Assembly: GCA_046263055.1 (NCBI GenBank)
Contig: JBHELO010000036.1
Location: 1-14,515 of the forward strand
Length of the DNA: 14,515 nt
Direction of reading: 5' to 3'
Origin: DATAQC01 sp046263055
Lineage (GTDB): Bacteria; Actinomycetota; Acidimicrobiia; Acidimicrobiales; AC-14
Positions 1-6,376 of the stretch are shown one piece after another. The notes under the pieces were generated by a model. It was not told the origin of the DNA. It was given only the letters and a program-made list of their open reading frames with translations, and did not search any database. The stretch's first letter is position 1, and the number at the start of each line of letters is the position of its first letter. The position numbers and the translations under genes were made by a program.

Positions 1-355
1 CCGGGAGCGATGGCCGCGGTCGTCTCGGTCCAGGTCTTGGTGTCGCAGTCGGGGTCGGGGCAGCGCCACCGCCGCTTGCGCCAGGCCAGGCGCACCGGTC
101 GCCCGCCGCAGGCCATGTCCCGAACCTCGGAGGTGGCCCGACCCTTGGAGCGGGCCCGTGTCCTCGCAGCCGTGGCAACCGACGAGGGTGGCCGTCGTCT
201 CCACCACCTCCCACAGCTCGCCGTACTCCTCCACGGCGGCACGCAGCACACGGCGGCACGCAGCACGAAGCCCTCGAGGCCCAACACCGCGTCCTCGGTA
301 ACGGTGCTCGGATCGGATCCGGCATCGGCCAGGAGCCGGAGCCAGAGGTCGCGGT
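1..355 (-). pseudogene. ISL3-family transposase, N-terminal part, broken and cut by the window edge
   Basis: Read on the minus strand, this stretch gives pieces of an ISL3-type transposase N-terminus, split over reading frames. The first piece contains VLGLEGFVLRAA, then EYGELWEVVETTATLVGC. After a frame change near base 160 come SEVRDMACGGRPVRLAW and RKRRWRCPDPDCDTKTWTE. The Cys pairs and the VRD..GGRPVRL.WRKRRWRC block are typical of the zinc-binding N-terminal domain of ISL3 transposases; the DDE catalytic domain would lie beyond base 1. A 17-bp tandem duplication at 232-265 breaks the frame once; dropping one copy rejoins VLRAA to VEEYGELW. With two frame breaks in about 300 bases it cannot make a working protein. 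The family call rests on motif recognition. Confidence 0.75.
232..265. repeat. 17-bp perfect tandem duplication inside the transposase remnant
   Basis: The unit CACGGCGGCACGCAGCA occurs at 232-248 and again directly at 249-265. It is not a multiple of three, so it shifts the transposase frame. Removing one copy restores a continuous ISL3-like reading (VLRAA-VEEYGELW). It looks like a replication-slippage scar in a gene no longer under selection. Confidence 0.85.
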
Positions 356-370
356 TGAGCAGTCGGGTGC

Positions 371-511
371 AGTGCTGGAGGTTGTCACTCCAAGGCCATC
401 CAGGAGCGCATGGGACACAGCTTGGTCACCGTGACCCTGGACCGGTACTGGCACCTCATCGATGGCCTCGACGAGCGAACCGCCGAGAGGCTCGACGCCA
501 TGTGGCGTGAA
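371..511 (+). pseudogene. C-terminal fragment of a tyrosine recombinase (phage-type integrase)
   Basis: The plus-strand frame reads CHSKAIQERMGHSLVTVTLD then RYWHLIDGLDERTAERLDAM. This is the end of the catalytic domain of tyrosine integrases: the conserved GH of the third active-site block, and about ten residues later the nucleophile Tyr in LDRYWH. The DNA-binding domain, the first Arg and the H-x-x-R block are missing, and an in-frame stop lies just upstream at 356-358. The fragment points toward the 3' end of the tRNA-Val gene at 596, the usual arrangement for an element integrated at a tRNA. The frame has no stop before the tRNA, so its original end cannot be set. I infer a decayed integrative element. 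Confidence 0.75.
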
Positions 512-595
512 GGTCCCGCCGCCTGCCCGCAGCCTGGCCGCGACCTGGGGGTCGTCCCCATAGCCCGTTTGAGGGCAGCACCGCAGGCACAGGGG

Positions 596-668
596 TGGGC
601 GCTGAGGGACTCGAACCCCCGACCGCCTCCTTGTAAGGGAGGTGCTCTTCCAGCTGAGCTAAGCGCCC
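596..668 (-). tRNA. tRNA-Val (anticodon UAC)
   Basis: On the minus strand the sequence folds as a full cloverleaf. The acceptor stem is GGGCGCT/AGCGCCC, the D arm GCTC..AGC, and the anticodon stem CCTCC/GGAGG closes the loop CTTACAA with anticodon TAC. The T arm is GGGGG-TTCGAGT-CCCTC, a G-T pair included. The discriminator base is A and CCA is not encoded (CCC follows). The 3' end faces the integrase remnant, so this gene probably served as an attachment site. Confidence 0.95.
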
Positions 669-725
669 CGAGCTGCTCGCCGGGTGGGCGCTCCAGGGTA
701 CCGGCGCTGGGGCCGCAGCCCCTGC

Positions 726-1091
726 TCAGACGGCGCCGGGAAGGCCGTCCGGCCCGTTGGGGCGGTTGAGCTCGCCCGGCTTGTGGATGGGGCCGGCCAT
801 GTCTTCGAAGCGGCTGACGTTGTCGGCCAGGGCCCGCAGGACGTCGTCAGCCAGGGTGAGGGGCACCTTGACGCGCGCCACCACCCGGCAGGGGGTCGTG
901 ACATTGCCCTCGGGGTCCTGCATGGGCTGGTCGGTCACGCAGAAGTCCAGGGTGAAGTCGTGGGCCGAGTGCCACACCGAGAGGAAGTCGGCGTACACGC
1001 CGTTGCGGAGCTCTTCGGGCACGTGGATGGCGATGTTGATCGCCGGGCCCGGCGACGGATCGGGCTCGGACGGCGGCGTCGCGTCGGACAT
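726..1091 (-). CDS. DUF3467 family protein
   Basis: This 121-residue protein reads through the DUF3467 fold: an N-terminal strand INIAIHVPEELRNGVYADF, the central block WHSAHDFTLDFCVTDQP, then a strand-helix RVVARVKVPLTLADDVLRAL ending at NVSRFED. These match the usual pattern of the family, in which a protein of about 100 residues carries a (Y)xN/D..H(S/T)..EF.LDF core and a C-terminal helix. The first 15 residues are acidic, proline-rich and probably disordered. No membrane segment or signal peptide is seen. The start ATG has only a weak upstream purine run. The molecular function of DUF3467 is not known to me. It is transcribed divergently from the sigma factor gene. Confidence 0.85.
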   Translation of the reverse strand: MSDATPPSEPDPSPGPAINIAIHVPEELRNGVYADFLSVWHSAHDFTLDFCVTDQPMQDPEGNVTTPCRVVARVKVPLTLADDVLRALADNVSRFEDMAGPIHKPGELNRPNGPDGLPGAV

Positions 1092-1195
1092 GCGGGGCAG
1101 GCTACGGCCCCGGAGGGGAGGGTGCGATTCGGCGGAGTTCGGCGCTATGACCCACTACCCTGTGAACCGGCCGACCGAGGGGGAGGCGACCGACC
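1092..1195. promoter_or_regulatory. Divergent intergenic region between the DUF3467 and sigma factor genes
   Basis: This 104-bp gap must hold the start signals of both divergent genes. A TACCCT hexamer at 1156-1161 could be a -10 element for the sigma gene, but no convincing -35 lies 16-18 bases upstream. A strong ribosome binding site, GAGGGGGAGG, lies at 1177-1186, nine bases before the GTG at 1196; it decides the sigma start over the downstream ATG at 1234. Confidence 0.4.
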
Positions 1196-2149
1196 GTGCG
1201 AACGGCGAGCAGGGGGGACGTGTCCGGCGACCTCATGCGCCAGTATCTCAAGGAGATTGGCAGCTACGAGCTGCTGACCGCCGCTGGCGAGGTCGCCCTG
1301 GCCAAGGCGATGGAGGCCGGCAAGGAGGCCGACGGTGAGCTCTCCGCCCACCGCCACGACCTGGACCAGGCCCGGCGGGCCGAGCTCGAAGAGCTCTCCC
1401 TCGCCGGCCACGCCGCCAAGCAGGAGTTCATCCAGTCCAACCTTCGCCTGGTGGTGTCCATCGCCAAGCGCTACCAGCCGTGCGGCCTCCCCCTGCTCGA
1501 CCTGGTGCAGGAGGGCAACCTGGGCCTCATGCGGGCGGTCGAGAAGTTCGACCACCGCCGGGGCTTCAAGTTCTCGACGTACGCCACATGGTGGATCCGC
1601 CAAGCCGTGAGTCGGGCCATCGCCGACAAGAGCCGCACCATCCGCGTCCCGGTCCACATGGTGGAGACGGTGGCCCAGGTGTCCCGAGCCACCAGCCGCC
1701 TGGCTCGGGCCCTCGGGCGCGAACCGACGCTGGGCGAACTGGCCACCGAGACCGGCGTCAGCCCCGAGCGGGTGCGGGAGGCGCAGCGAGTGGCACCCGA
1801 CCCCGTCTCCCTCTTCGAGCAGGTGGGCGACGACAACGCCGAGCTGGCCGACTTCCTCGAGGACCCGGCCGCCACCGCCTCGTTCGAGGCGGCGGTGGTG
1901 GCCATCGAGCGGGAAGAGCTGCGGGCCGTCCTGGCCACGCTGTCCGAGCGCGAGCAGCGGGTCCTGGAGCTGCGCTTCGGCCTCGTCGGCGACCGCCCCC
2001 GCACCCTGGAGGAGGTGGGGCGGGAGTTCCAGTTGACTCGGGAGCGGATCCGCCAGATCGAGGTCAAGGCCCTCTCCAAACTCCGCCATCCCGCCACCCC
2101 TCCCGGGCGTGAGGGCCGCGACGGCGCCGACGCCTTCGACCGCGACTGA
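1196..2149 (+). CDS. RNA polymerase sigma-70 factor, RpoD-like (group 1/2 type)
   Basis: This 317-residue sigma factor directs core RNA polymerase to promoters. In order it shows region 1.2 (MRQYLKEIGSYELLTAAGE, from residue 13), then region 2 beginning near residue 78 (SNLRLVVSIAKRY, LVQEGNLGLMRAVEKFD, and the -10 recognition helix FKFSTYATWWIRQAVSRAI). Region 3 follows (IRVPVHMVETVAQV to about residue 195). Region 4 runs from about 249 (LSEREQRVLELRFGL) to the -35 helix-turn-helix TLEEVGREFQLTRERIRQIE. Region 1.1 and the non-conserved insert of housekeeping RpoD are absent, so a group 2 (principal-like, non-essential) factor is more likely than the primary one. GTG is chosen as start because of the ribosome binding site at 1177-1186. 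It converges on the Nudix gene. No anti-sigma gene is adjacent. Confidence 0.93.
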   Translation: MRTASRGDVSGDLMRQYLKEIGSYELLTAAGEVALAKAMEAGKEADGELSAHRHDLDQARRAELEELSLAGHAAKQEFIQSNLRLVVSIAKRYQPCGLPLLDLVQEGNLGLMRAVEKFDHRRGFKFSTYATWWIRQAVSRAIADKSRTIRVPVHMVETVAQVSRATSRLARALGREPTLGELATETGVSPERVREAQRVAPDPVSLFEQVGDDNAELADFLEDPAATASFEAAVVAIEREELRAVLATLSEREQRVLELRFGLVGDRPRTLEEVGREFQLTRERIRQIEVKALSKLRHPATPPGREGRDGADAFDRD

Positions 2150-2153
2150 CGAG

Positions 2154-2171
2154 GCGGGAACCACCACCCGC
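2154..2171. terminator. Possible small hairpin between convergent genes
   Basis: GCGGG (2154-2158) can pair with CCCGC (2167-2171) around an 8-base loop, in the 38-bp gap between the convergent sigma and Nudix genes. There is no T-run on either strand, so an intrinsic terminator is only suggested by position. Confidence 0.2.
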
Positions 2172-2187
2172 TCCCACCGGCGTGGTC

Positions 2188-2721
2188 TCAGCCGGTGATG
2201 CCCAGCTCGGCCAGTGCGCTGACCGCCTCCCGTCCGAGGGACGGCAGGTCGTCGGGCGGGAACCACCCCACCTCCAGGATCTCGGGAGACGTCGGACGTG
2301 GCGGTGGGCCGCCCCCGACGCCGGCACCCTCCACCCCTCCATCGACGGTGCCTCCGGCGTCAGCGGGGCCGGCCGGCAGGCGGGCCCGGTAGAGCACGTC
2401 CACCCGCCGGTGGCGAGCGTCCACCACCACCCGGGCCTCGGGCGCCAGGTCGAGGGCCACACCCAGCTCCTCCCGCGCCTCCCGGGCGGCGGCGGTGGCC
2501 GGAGGCTCCCCGCGCTTGAGCAGCCCGCCGGGCAGGCCCCACCCGCGGCGGTAGGAATGGCGTACGAGGAGGACGGCGCCATCGTCGCGCTGCACGACGC
2601 ACACCGCCCCCACCCGGAAGGTGGGGGTCACCGACCGCATGATGGCCACCCGGGCCCGGGCCGGTAGCCGCCCGTACAGGTGGAGGAGCCGCCCCCGCAG
2701 GTGGCGCCGGCCGCTCCTCAC
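2188..2721 (-). CDS. Nudix hydrolase
   Basis: This is a Nudix-fold pyrophosphohydrolase of 177 residues; such enzymes cleave nucleoside diphosphates linked to another moiety. The Nudix box is complete: G66-x5-E72-x7-R80-E81-A-x-E84-E85-x-G87-V88, with the preceding strand-loop GWGLPGG. The GTG at 2721 is proposed as start because it overlaps the TGA of the phosphatase gene (GTGA), implying coupled translation; no clear ribosome binding site precedes it. The alternative is an internal ATG at 2641 (MRSVTPTFRVGA), which would drop a basic leader (residues 1-27). A Gly/Pro-rich stretch at about residues 115-147 is an unusual low-complexity insert before the last strand (EVGWFPPDDLPSL). The substrate cannot be told from the sequence. 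Confidence 0.88.
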   Translation of the reverse strand: MRSGRRHLRGRLLHLYGRLPARARVAIMRSVTPTFRVGAVCVVQRDDGAVLLVRHSYRRGWGLPGGLLKRGEPPATAAAREAREELGVALDLAPEARVVVDARHRRVDVLYRARLPAGPADAGGTVDGGVEGAGVGGGPPPRPTSPEILEVGWFPPDDLPSLGREAVSALAELGITG

Positions 2722-3464
2722 CGGTGGCGGCGGCGCACGGCCAGGGCGGCGTCCAGGAGCTCGGCGGTGGCGCCCGCCACCGGGGCCCGGCGGGCGTCGG
2801 GATGGCGGGAGACCAGCTCCCGCCCACCGGCATCGGCCACCGCTCCCCCCGCCTCCCGGCACACGAGCATGCCGCCCAGGTAGTCCCACGGGCCGTGGGC
2901 GCCCCGACTGAAGTCCAGGTAGGCGTCGATGTGCCCGCAGGCCACCGCGCACAGGTCCAGGGCCACCGCCCCGAGGATCCGGGACTGCCGCCAGCCCTGG
3001 GGCCCGTCGGGGGTGCCGTTGAGCGCCACCAGCGAGCGTGACCACTCCCGGCACCCGCTGGTGGCGGTCGGGGCCCGGTTGCGCCGGGCCCCACCCCCCC
3101 GCACCGCCGAGAAGTGCTCCCCCGTGGCCTGGTTGACGACCACGGCGGCCAGCGGTCCGTCCTCGTCCAGGGCGCACAGGCTGGTGGCGAACCACGGCAG
3201 GCCCCGGGAGGCGTTGGTGGACCCGTCCACCGGGTCGAGCACCACCAGCACGTCGCGCCCGGCGTCGGTGAGGCCGCTCTCCTCGCTGAGCACGCCCATG
3301 CCGGCGTCGCCCAGCACGGCCAGGGCCGCCTCGTCGGCCACCAGGTCGCTGCGGTACTGGCCCGGGCGGGTGCCGGCCGGGCCCCAGTCGGCCAGCCCGT
3401 CCAGGGCCCGGCGCACGGCGGCGGCGGCAGCGTCGAGAACCTCGAGCACGTCGTCGCCGGTCAT
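2718..3464 (-). CDS. Inositol monophosphatase family protein
   Basis: This is a 248-residue member of the lithium-sensitive Mg-dependent phosphatase family (inositol-1-phosphatase, histidinol-phosphatase, CysQ and FBPase-like enzymes). The metal-binding blocks are present: SEE at 60-62, DPVDGSTN at 77-84 (Asp77 and Asp80), and WDYLGGMLVCREAGG from Trp193-Asp194. Gln36 in PGQYRSDLVADEAA corresponds roughly to the usual K.D..T..D segment, but with Arg-Ser in place of part of it. The length is normal (about 250-270). The frame is open for 71 more codons upstream, but that extension is Arg/Pro-rich and would overlap the divergent NfeD-like gene, so ATG 3464 is preferred. It lies first in a pair with the Nudix gene (4-base overlap). 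Exact substrate is not resolvable. Confidence 0.9.
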   Translation of the reverse strand: MTGDDVLEVLDAAAAAVRRALDGLADWGPAGTRPGQYRSDLVADEAALAVLGDAGMGVLSEESGLTDAGRDVLVVLDPVDGSTNASRGLPWFATSLCALDEDGPLAAVVVNQATGEHFSAVRGGGARRNRAPTATSGCREWSRSLVALNGTPDGPQGWRQSRILGAVALDLCAVACGHIDAYLDFSRGAHGPWDYLGGMLVCREAGGAVADAGGRELVSRHPDARRAPVAGATAELLDAALAVRRRHR

Positions 3465-3627
3465 CGCCCGGCCGACGCTACCGGTGTTGGTCGCCGCCAC
3501 CGTGCCCCGGCCCGGTCGCCCCTCACCCACCGGCCGTCGCGCCACACCACACCGCCGCCCGTCGGGTGGGCATCCGATGCTCGGCGCTGCGACACTGGGC
3601 CCCAGCACACCGCGCCGAGGAGCGTCG
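3465..3627. promoter_or_regulatory. Divergent intergenic region, phosphatase / NfeD-flotillin operon
   Basis: This is a 163-bp gap between divergent genes. It should contain promoters for both units, but I cannot pick out convincing -35/-10 pairs. A GAGGAG ribosome binding site at about 3617-3622 precedes the ATG at 3628. Confidence 0.4.
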
Positions 3628-3837
3628 ATGGCGGACCAACTGATGGTCGGGAAGCTGGGCCGGGTCACCGGCACCATCGGGCCCGACCGCCTGGGCGAGG
3701 TGATGGTGCCCGTCAGGGGCGGGAGCGAGGCGTTCCATGCCTACGCGGCCGACACCGGCGACACCATCCCTCCCGGGTCTCGCGTCGTCGTGGTGGAGTA
3801 CCACCCGCCCCGCACGGTGATCGTGACCCGCATGTAG
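3628..3837 (+). CDS. NfeD-like OB-fold protein (soluble domain only)
   Basis: A 69-residue protein with the pattern of the C-terminal OB-fold domain of NfeD: VGKLGRVTGTIGPDRLGEVM as the first strands, a middle AFHAYAADTGDTIPPGSRV, and the last strands VVVVEYHPPRTVIVTRM. The G-x-V..G-x-v-x-V..G..V.V pattern is the family signature. Normal NfeD proteins carry several membrane helices before this domain, and here none exist, so it must act as a soluble partner. It sits 34 bases before a flotillin gene. NfeD/flotillin pairing is well known in bacteria, and this supports the call. The ribosome binding site is GAGGAG, and the phosphatase on the other strand starts 163 bp away. Confidence 0.75.
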   Translation: MADQLMVGKLGRVTGTIGPDRLGEVMVPVRGGSEAFHAYAADTGDTIPPGSRVVVVEYHPPRTVIVTRM

Positions 3838-3871
3838 CGGGCCTGTCGCCAACCGACCGCCGGAGGTCGCC

Positions 3872-5317
3872 ATGATCGTTGTCGCCGGGATCGTCGTCGG
3901 GGCCCTCGTCCTCGCCTTCATCGTGTTCAAGGCCTGCTGGAGGGTGGCCGAACCCAACCAGGCCCTCATCATCTCCGGCCTCCGCGAGCACACGCCGAGT
4001 GACTCCGTGCAGGAGATCCTGGGCTTCCGCATCGTGACCGGCAAGGGCACCCTGGTCGTTCCCGGCGTCCAGACGGTGCGCACGCTGTCCCTCGACCTCA
4101 ACGAGGCCGAGCTGGCCATCGACTGCGTCACCCACCAGGGCATCCCCCTCGGCCTCAAGGGCGTGGTCATCTTCAAGGTCGGCGACGACTACACCTCCAT
4201 CGCCAACGCCGCCCGCCGGTTCCTCGACCAGCAGGACCAGGTGGACCACCGGGTCCACAACGTGTTCGCCGGCCACCTGCGGGCCATCGTCGGCAACATG
4301 ACGGTGGAGGAGATGATCCGCGATCGGGAGAAGCTCACCCAGCTCACCCGGGAGTCGTCGGGGACCGAGATGGAGAAGCTGGGCCTCATCGTGGACTCCC
4401 TCCAGATCCAGGAGATCGACGACCCCACCGGCTACATCCAGAACCTCGGCATGCCCCACGCCGCAGCGGTGGCCAGCCAGGCCCGTATCGCCCAGGCCCA
4501 CGCCGACCGGGAGGCAACCGAGCAGGAGCAGATGGCCGAGGCCCTCAAGGCCGAGGCCCGGCGCAACGCCGAGATCAAGCAGGCCGGCTTCCAGGCCGAG
4601 ATCGACCAGGCGGAGGCCCGCGCCCGCCAGGCCGGCCCCCTCACCGAGGCCAGCGCCCGCCAGGAGGTCGTGGTCCAGGAGACCAAGGTGGCCGAGCTGG
4701 AGGCCGACCGCGAGGAGCAGCGCCTCCAGGCCACCGTGCGCAAGCCGGCCGACGCCAACGCCTACCAGAAGGTCACCCTGGCCAAGGCCGACCGCGACTC
4801 CCGCTTCGTGGCCGCCGAGGCCAACGCCCGAGAGGTGGAGCTGCAGGCGGCGGCCAACGCCAACCGGGTGAAGGCGGAGGCCGACGCCGAGGCCGAGCAC
4901 GTGCGACTGCGGGCGGGGGCCCAGGCCGAGGCCACCCGGCTCCAGGGGGAGGCGGAGGCCACCGCCACCACCGCCCGGGGGCGGGCCGACGGCGAGGCGG
5001 TGCGGGCCAAGGGGATGGCCGAGGCGGAGGCCATCAAGGCCCGGGCCGACGCCCTGGCCGAGAACCAGGACGCCGTCATCGGCCAGCAGCTGGCCGAGCA
5101 GTGGCCGGCCATCGTGGAGGCGGCGGCCAAGCCCTTCGGGGCGGTGGACCAGATGATCGTCCTCAACGGCGCCCAGGGGCTCTCCGAGGCCCTCGCCCAG
5201 GCCCTGTCCTCGGGCGTGGCCGGCCTGCAGATGGCCAGGACCATGCTCGCCGGCGCCAAGGCGGGCGGGGACCGGGCCCAGGGCGGGGCGGGGGCGGACG
5301 GGCACGGACAGGCCTAG
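3872..5317 (+). CDS. Flotillin family (SPFH domain) membrane scaffold protein
   Basis: This 481-residue protein is like bacterial flotillin (FloT/YuaG), which forms oligomeric scaffolds on the inner face of the membrane and organises functional membrane microdomains. Residues 2-20 are a hydrophobic anchor (VVAGIVVGALVLAFIVF). An SPFH domain follows at about 24-200 (EPNQALIISG at its start). From about 205 to 420 it is a long Glu/Ala-rich coiled coil with repeated AEAxA units, typical of flotillins. The C-terminal segment QLAEQWPAIVEAAAKPFGAV then DQMIVLNGAQG matches the flotillin oligomerisation end. Length is normal. A good ribosome binding site, CGGAGG, precedes ATG 3872. It is the second gene of an operon after the NfeD-like OB protein. 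Confidence 0.92.
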   Translation: MIVVAGIVVGALVLAFIVFKACWRVAEPNQALIISGLREHTPSDSVQEILGFRIVTGKGTLVVPGVQTVRTLSLDLNEAELAIDCVTHQGIPLGLKGVVIFKVGDDYTSIANAARRFLDQQDQVDHRVHNVFAGHLRAIVGNMTVEEMIRDREKLTQLTRESSGTEMEKLGLIVDSLQIQEIDDPTGYIQNLGMPHAAAVASQARIAQAHADREATEQEQMAEALKAEARRNAEIKQAGFQAEIDQAEARARQAGPLTEASARQEVVVQETKVAELEADREEQRLQATVRKPADANAYQKVTLAKADRDSRFVAAEANAREVELQAAANANRVKAEADAEAEHVRLRAGAQAEATRLQGEAEATATTARGRADGEAVRAKGMAEAEAIKARADALAENQDAVIGQQLAEQWPAIVEAAAKPFGAVDQMIVLNGAQGLSEALAQALSSGVAGLQMARTMLAGAKAGGDRAQGGAGADGHGQA

Positions 5318-5376
5318 GGCTGGCCTACGCTCCGCCTTCCCGACCCAGGAGCCGTCCCCGCCCCAGGAGGTAGCGC

Positions 5377-5934
5377 GTGGCTGCGATCGACGTGGCCGGC
5401 TACGTGGCCGAGCTGAAGGACCACGCCGTCGACCACGGCTTCCACGTACACGACGAGCGCCACTTCGTGGAGACGTACTCCCTGCGCCAGGTGTGGGAGG
5501 TGGACCTCCACCCCGAGGAGGGATGCGGCGGGCCGCTGGACCTCCACCTGGCCCTCGAGGTGGAGCCCCGGGTGCTGCTGGCCTTCGAGGACGTGGTGGC
5601 CGACCTCCCCGAGGAAGAGGAGCCGGCCGACGAGTTCCACTTCCCGCTCATCTTCACGTGGGCCCTCCCGCCCCTGCCCACCGGCCCCGACCTCCTCCTC
5701 CTGGCCACCGAGCTGGCCGGCGTGGGCGGCCCGGAGCTGCCCCTGGAGGTGTCGGCCATCGACTCGTTCGGCTCCGTCACCGACGCCCCGGAGCGCAGCT
5801 TGACCGTCGTCGCCCGCCAGCAGGTGTCCCTGGCCCGGGTGCTGGGCGGCGAGGAGCTGTTGTGCGACGTGCTCGACCGGTGCCTGGCCGTCAGCCGGTT
5901 CCTCCTGGCCCAGGCCACGGCCTGGGGCGTGTGA
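5377..5934 (+). CDS. Hypothetical protein downstream of flotillin
   Basis: I do not recognise this 185-residue protein. It is acidic, with no signal peptide and no membrane segment. An N-terminal part (about 1-75) alternates helix and strand, with DERHFVETYSLRQVWEVDLH and LDLHLALEVEPRVLLAFED. An acidic linker, DLPEEEEPADEF, comes next, then a part with PLPTGPDLLLLATELAGVGG and a C-terminal Leu/Ala-rich helix. Third-position GC is as high as in its neighbours, and AGGAGG at 5365-5370 lies six bases before the GTG at 5377, so it is clearly a gene. The 59-bp gap after the flotillin stop suggests the same operon, but no functional link can be shown. It ends 34 bases before a tRNA-Leu gene. Confidence 0.8.
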   Translation: MAAIDVAGYVAELKDHAVDHGFHVHDERHFVETYSLRQVWEVDLHPEEGCGGPLDLHLALEVEPRVLLAFEDVVADLPEEEEPADEFHFPLIFTWALPPLPTGPDLLLLATELAGVGGPELPLEVSAIDSFGSVTDAPERSLTVVARQQVSLARVLGGEELLCDVLDRCLAVSRFLLAQATAWGV

Positions 5935-5968
5935 CCGGCGGCGGGCTGGTCGATAGCCTGCGCCCGTT

Positions 5969-6051
5969 GCCCGGATGGCGGAACGGTAGACGCGGAGGAC
6001 TCAAAATCCTTTGTCCGAAAGGGCGTGCGGGTTCGAATCCCGCTCCGGGCA
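5969..6051 (+). tRNA. tRNA-Leu (anticodon CAA)
   Basis: A class II tRNA with acceptor stem GCCCGGA/TCCGGGC and anticodon stem GAGGA/TCCTT around CTCAAAA (anticodon CAA). It has a long variable arm (TGTCCGAAAGGGCGT), T arm GCGGG-TTCGAAT-CCCGC and discriminator A. CCA is not encoded. The long variable arm fits a leucine tRNA. Confidence 0.95.
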
Positions 6052-6098
6052 CGGCGATCCCGACGCACACGGGGGGCCTTGCCATGTGAGGTCCGGGA

Positions 6099-6120
6099 TG
6101 CAACCATTGGACGGGTTGCA
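6099..6120. promoter_or_regulatory. Perfect 7-bp inverted repeat
   Basis: TGCAACC (6099-6105) and GGTTGCA (6114-6120) form a perfect inverted repeat with an 8-base spacer. It is AT-richer than its surroundings and has no T-run after it. It could be an operator-like site or a tRNA-downstream hairpin; neither can be proved here. Confidence 0.35.
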
Positions 6121-6188
6121 GCGAACGGCAGGCGCCTCTCGGGCCCTGTATTTCCTTCGTATCGGCGTGGCTCCGGCTCTGTGACCTC

Positions 6189-6212
6189 GTCGCCCGACGA
6201 CGGGCGGCGACG
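6189..6212 (+). other. GC-rich hairpin in the leader of the glycosyltransferase gene
   Basis: CGCCCG (about 6191-6196) pairs with CGGGCG (6201-6206) around the 4-base loop ACGA. The stem can be extended by three outer pairs over a 3-base bulge. Possible mRNA leader structure; no riboswitch class is recognised. Confidence 0.3.
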
Positions 6213-6376
6213 TCGTGCCTGGCGTCGGCCCTATCGCTGGGGGTGGAACCGGCGCCAGGCGGCGCGCCGGAGCGGCTCACCCTCGGTTGCCCTGCCACCG
6301 CTCGAGAGGGCACCCTGATCGGGATTCCCACCGGGGAGACCGGACGCCGGGCCCCCGGCGGAGTACCGTTCCCCGC

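Larger units (their letters stand above)
6052..6376. other. Gene-free stretch between tRNA-Leu and the glycosyltransferase gene
   Basis: No convincing gene is seen in these 325 bases. It holds two hairpins (listed separately), a locally AT-richer patch TGTATTTCCTTCGTATC at 6147-6163 that could lie in a promoter, and a weak GGAG before the ATG at 6377. It is likely to carry the promoter and leader of the glycosyltransferase/deacetylase unit. Confidence 0.5.

Noticed and set aside
10..510. 166-codon plus-strand frame over the transposase remnant
   Set aside because: Arg/Pro-rich shadow of the minus-strand ISL3 remnant, with no domain seen.
410..769. Open plus-strand frame running on from the integrase fragment through the tRNA-Val gene
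   Set aside because: The part containing ALRDSNPRPPP is the antisense of a tRNA, a well-known false protein signature; only the integrase-like part up to about 511 is kept.
2722..3195. Longer N-terminus for the Nudix protein
   Set aside because: The extension lies on top of the phosphatase gene in another frame and is a Gly/Arg/Pro shadow; the GTGA start at 2721 is preferred.
3465..3677. 71-residue N-terminal extension of the inositol monophosphatase
   Set aside because: Low similarity to the family, Arg/Pro-rich, and overlaps the divergent NfeD-like gene.
4500..5050. Repeats in the flotillin gene (GCCGAGGCC and similar)
   Set aside because: They encode the Ala/Glu coiled coil normal for flotillins and are not a separate repeat element or CRISPR.
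3713..5305. 530-codon open frame antisense to the flotillin gene
   Set aside because: Leu/Gly/His-rich composition typical of antisense shadows in GC-rich genes; the flotillin on the plus strand explains the DNA.
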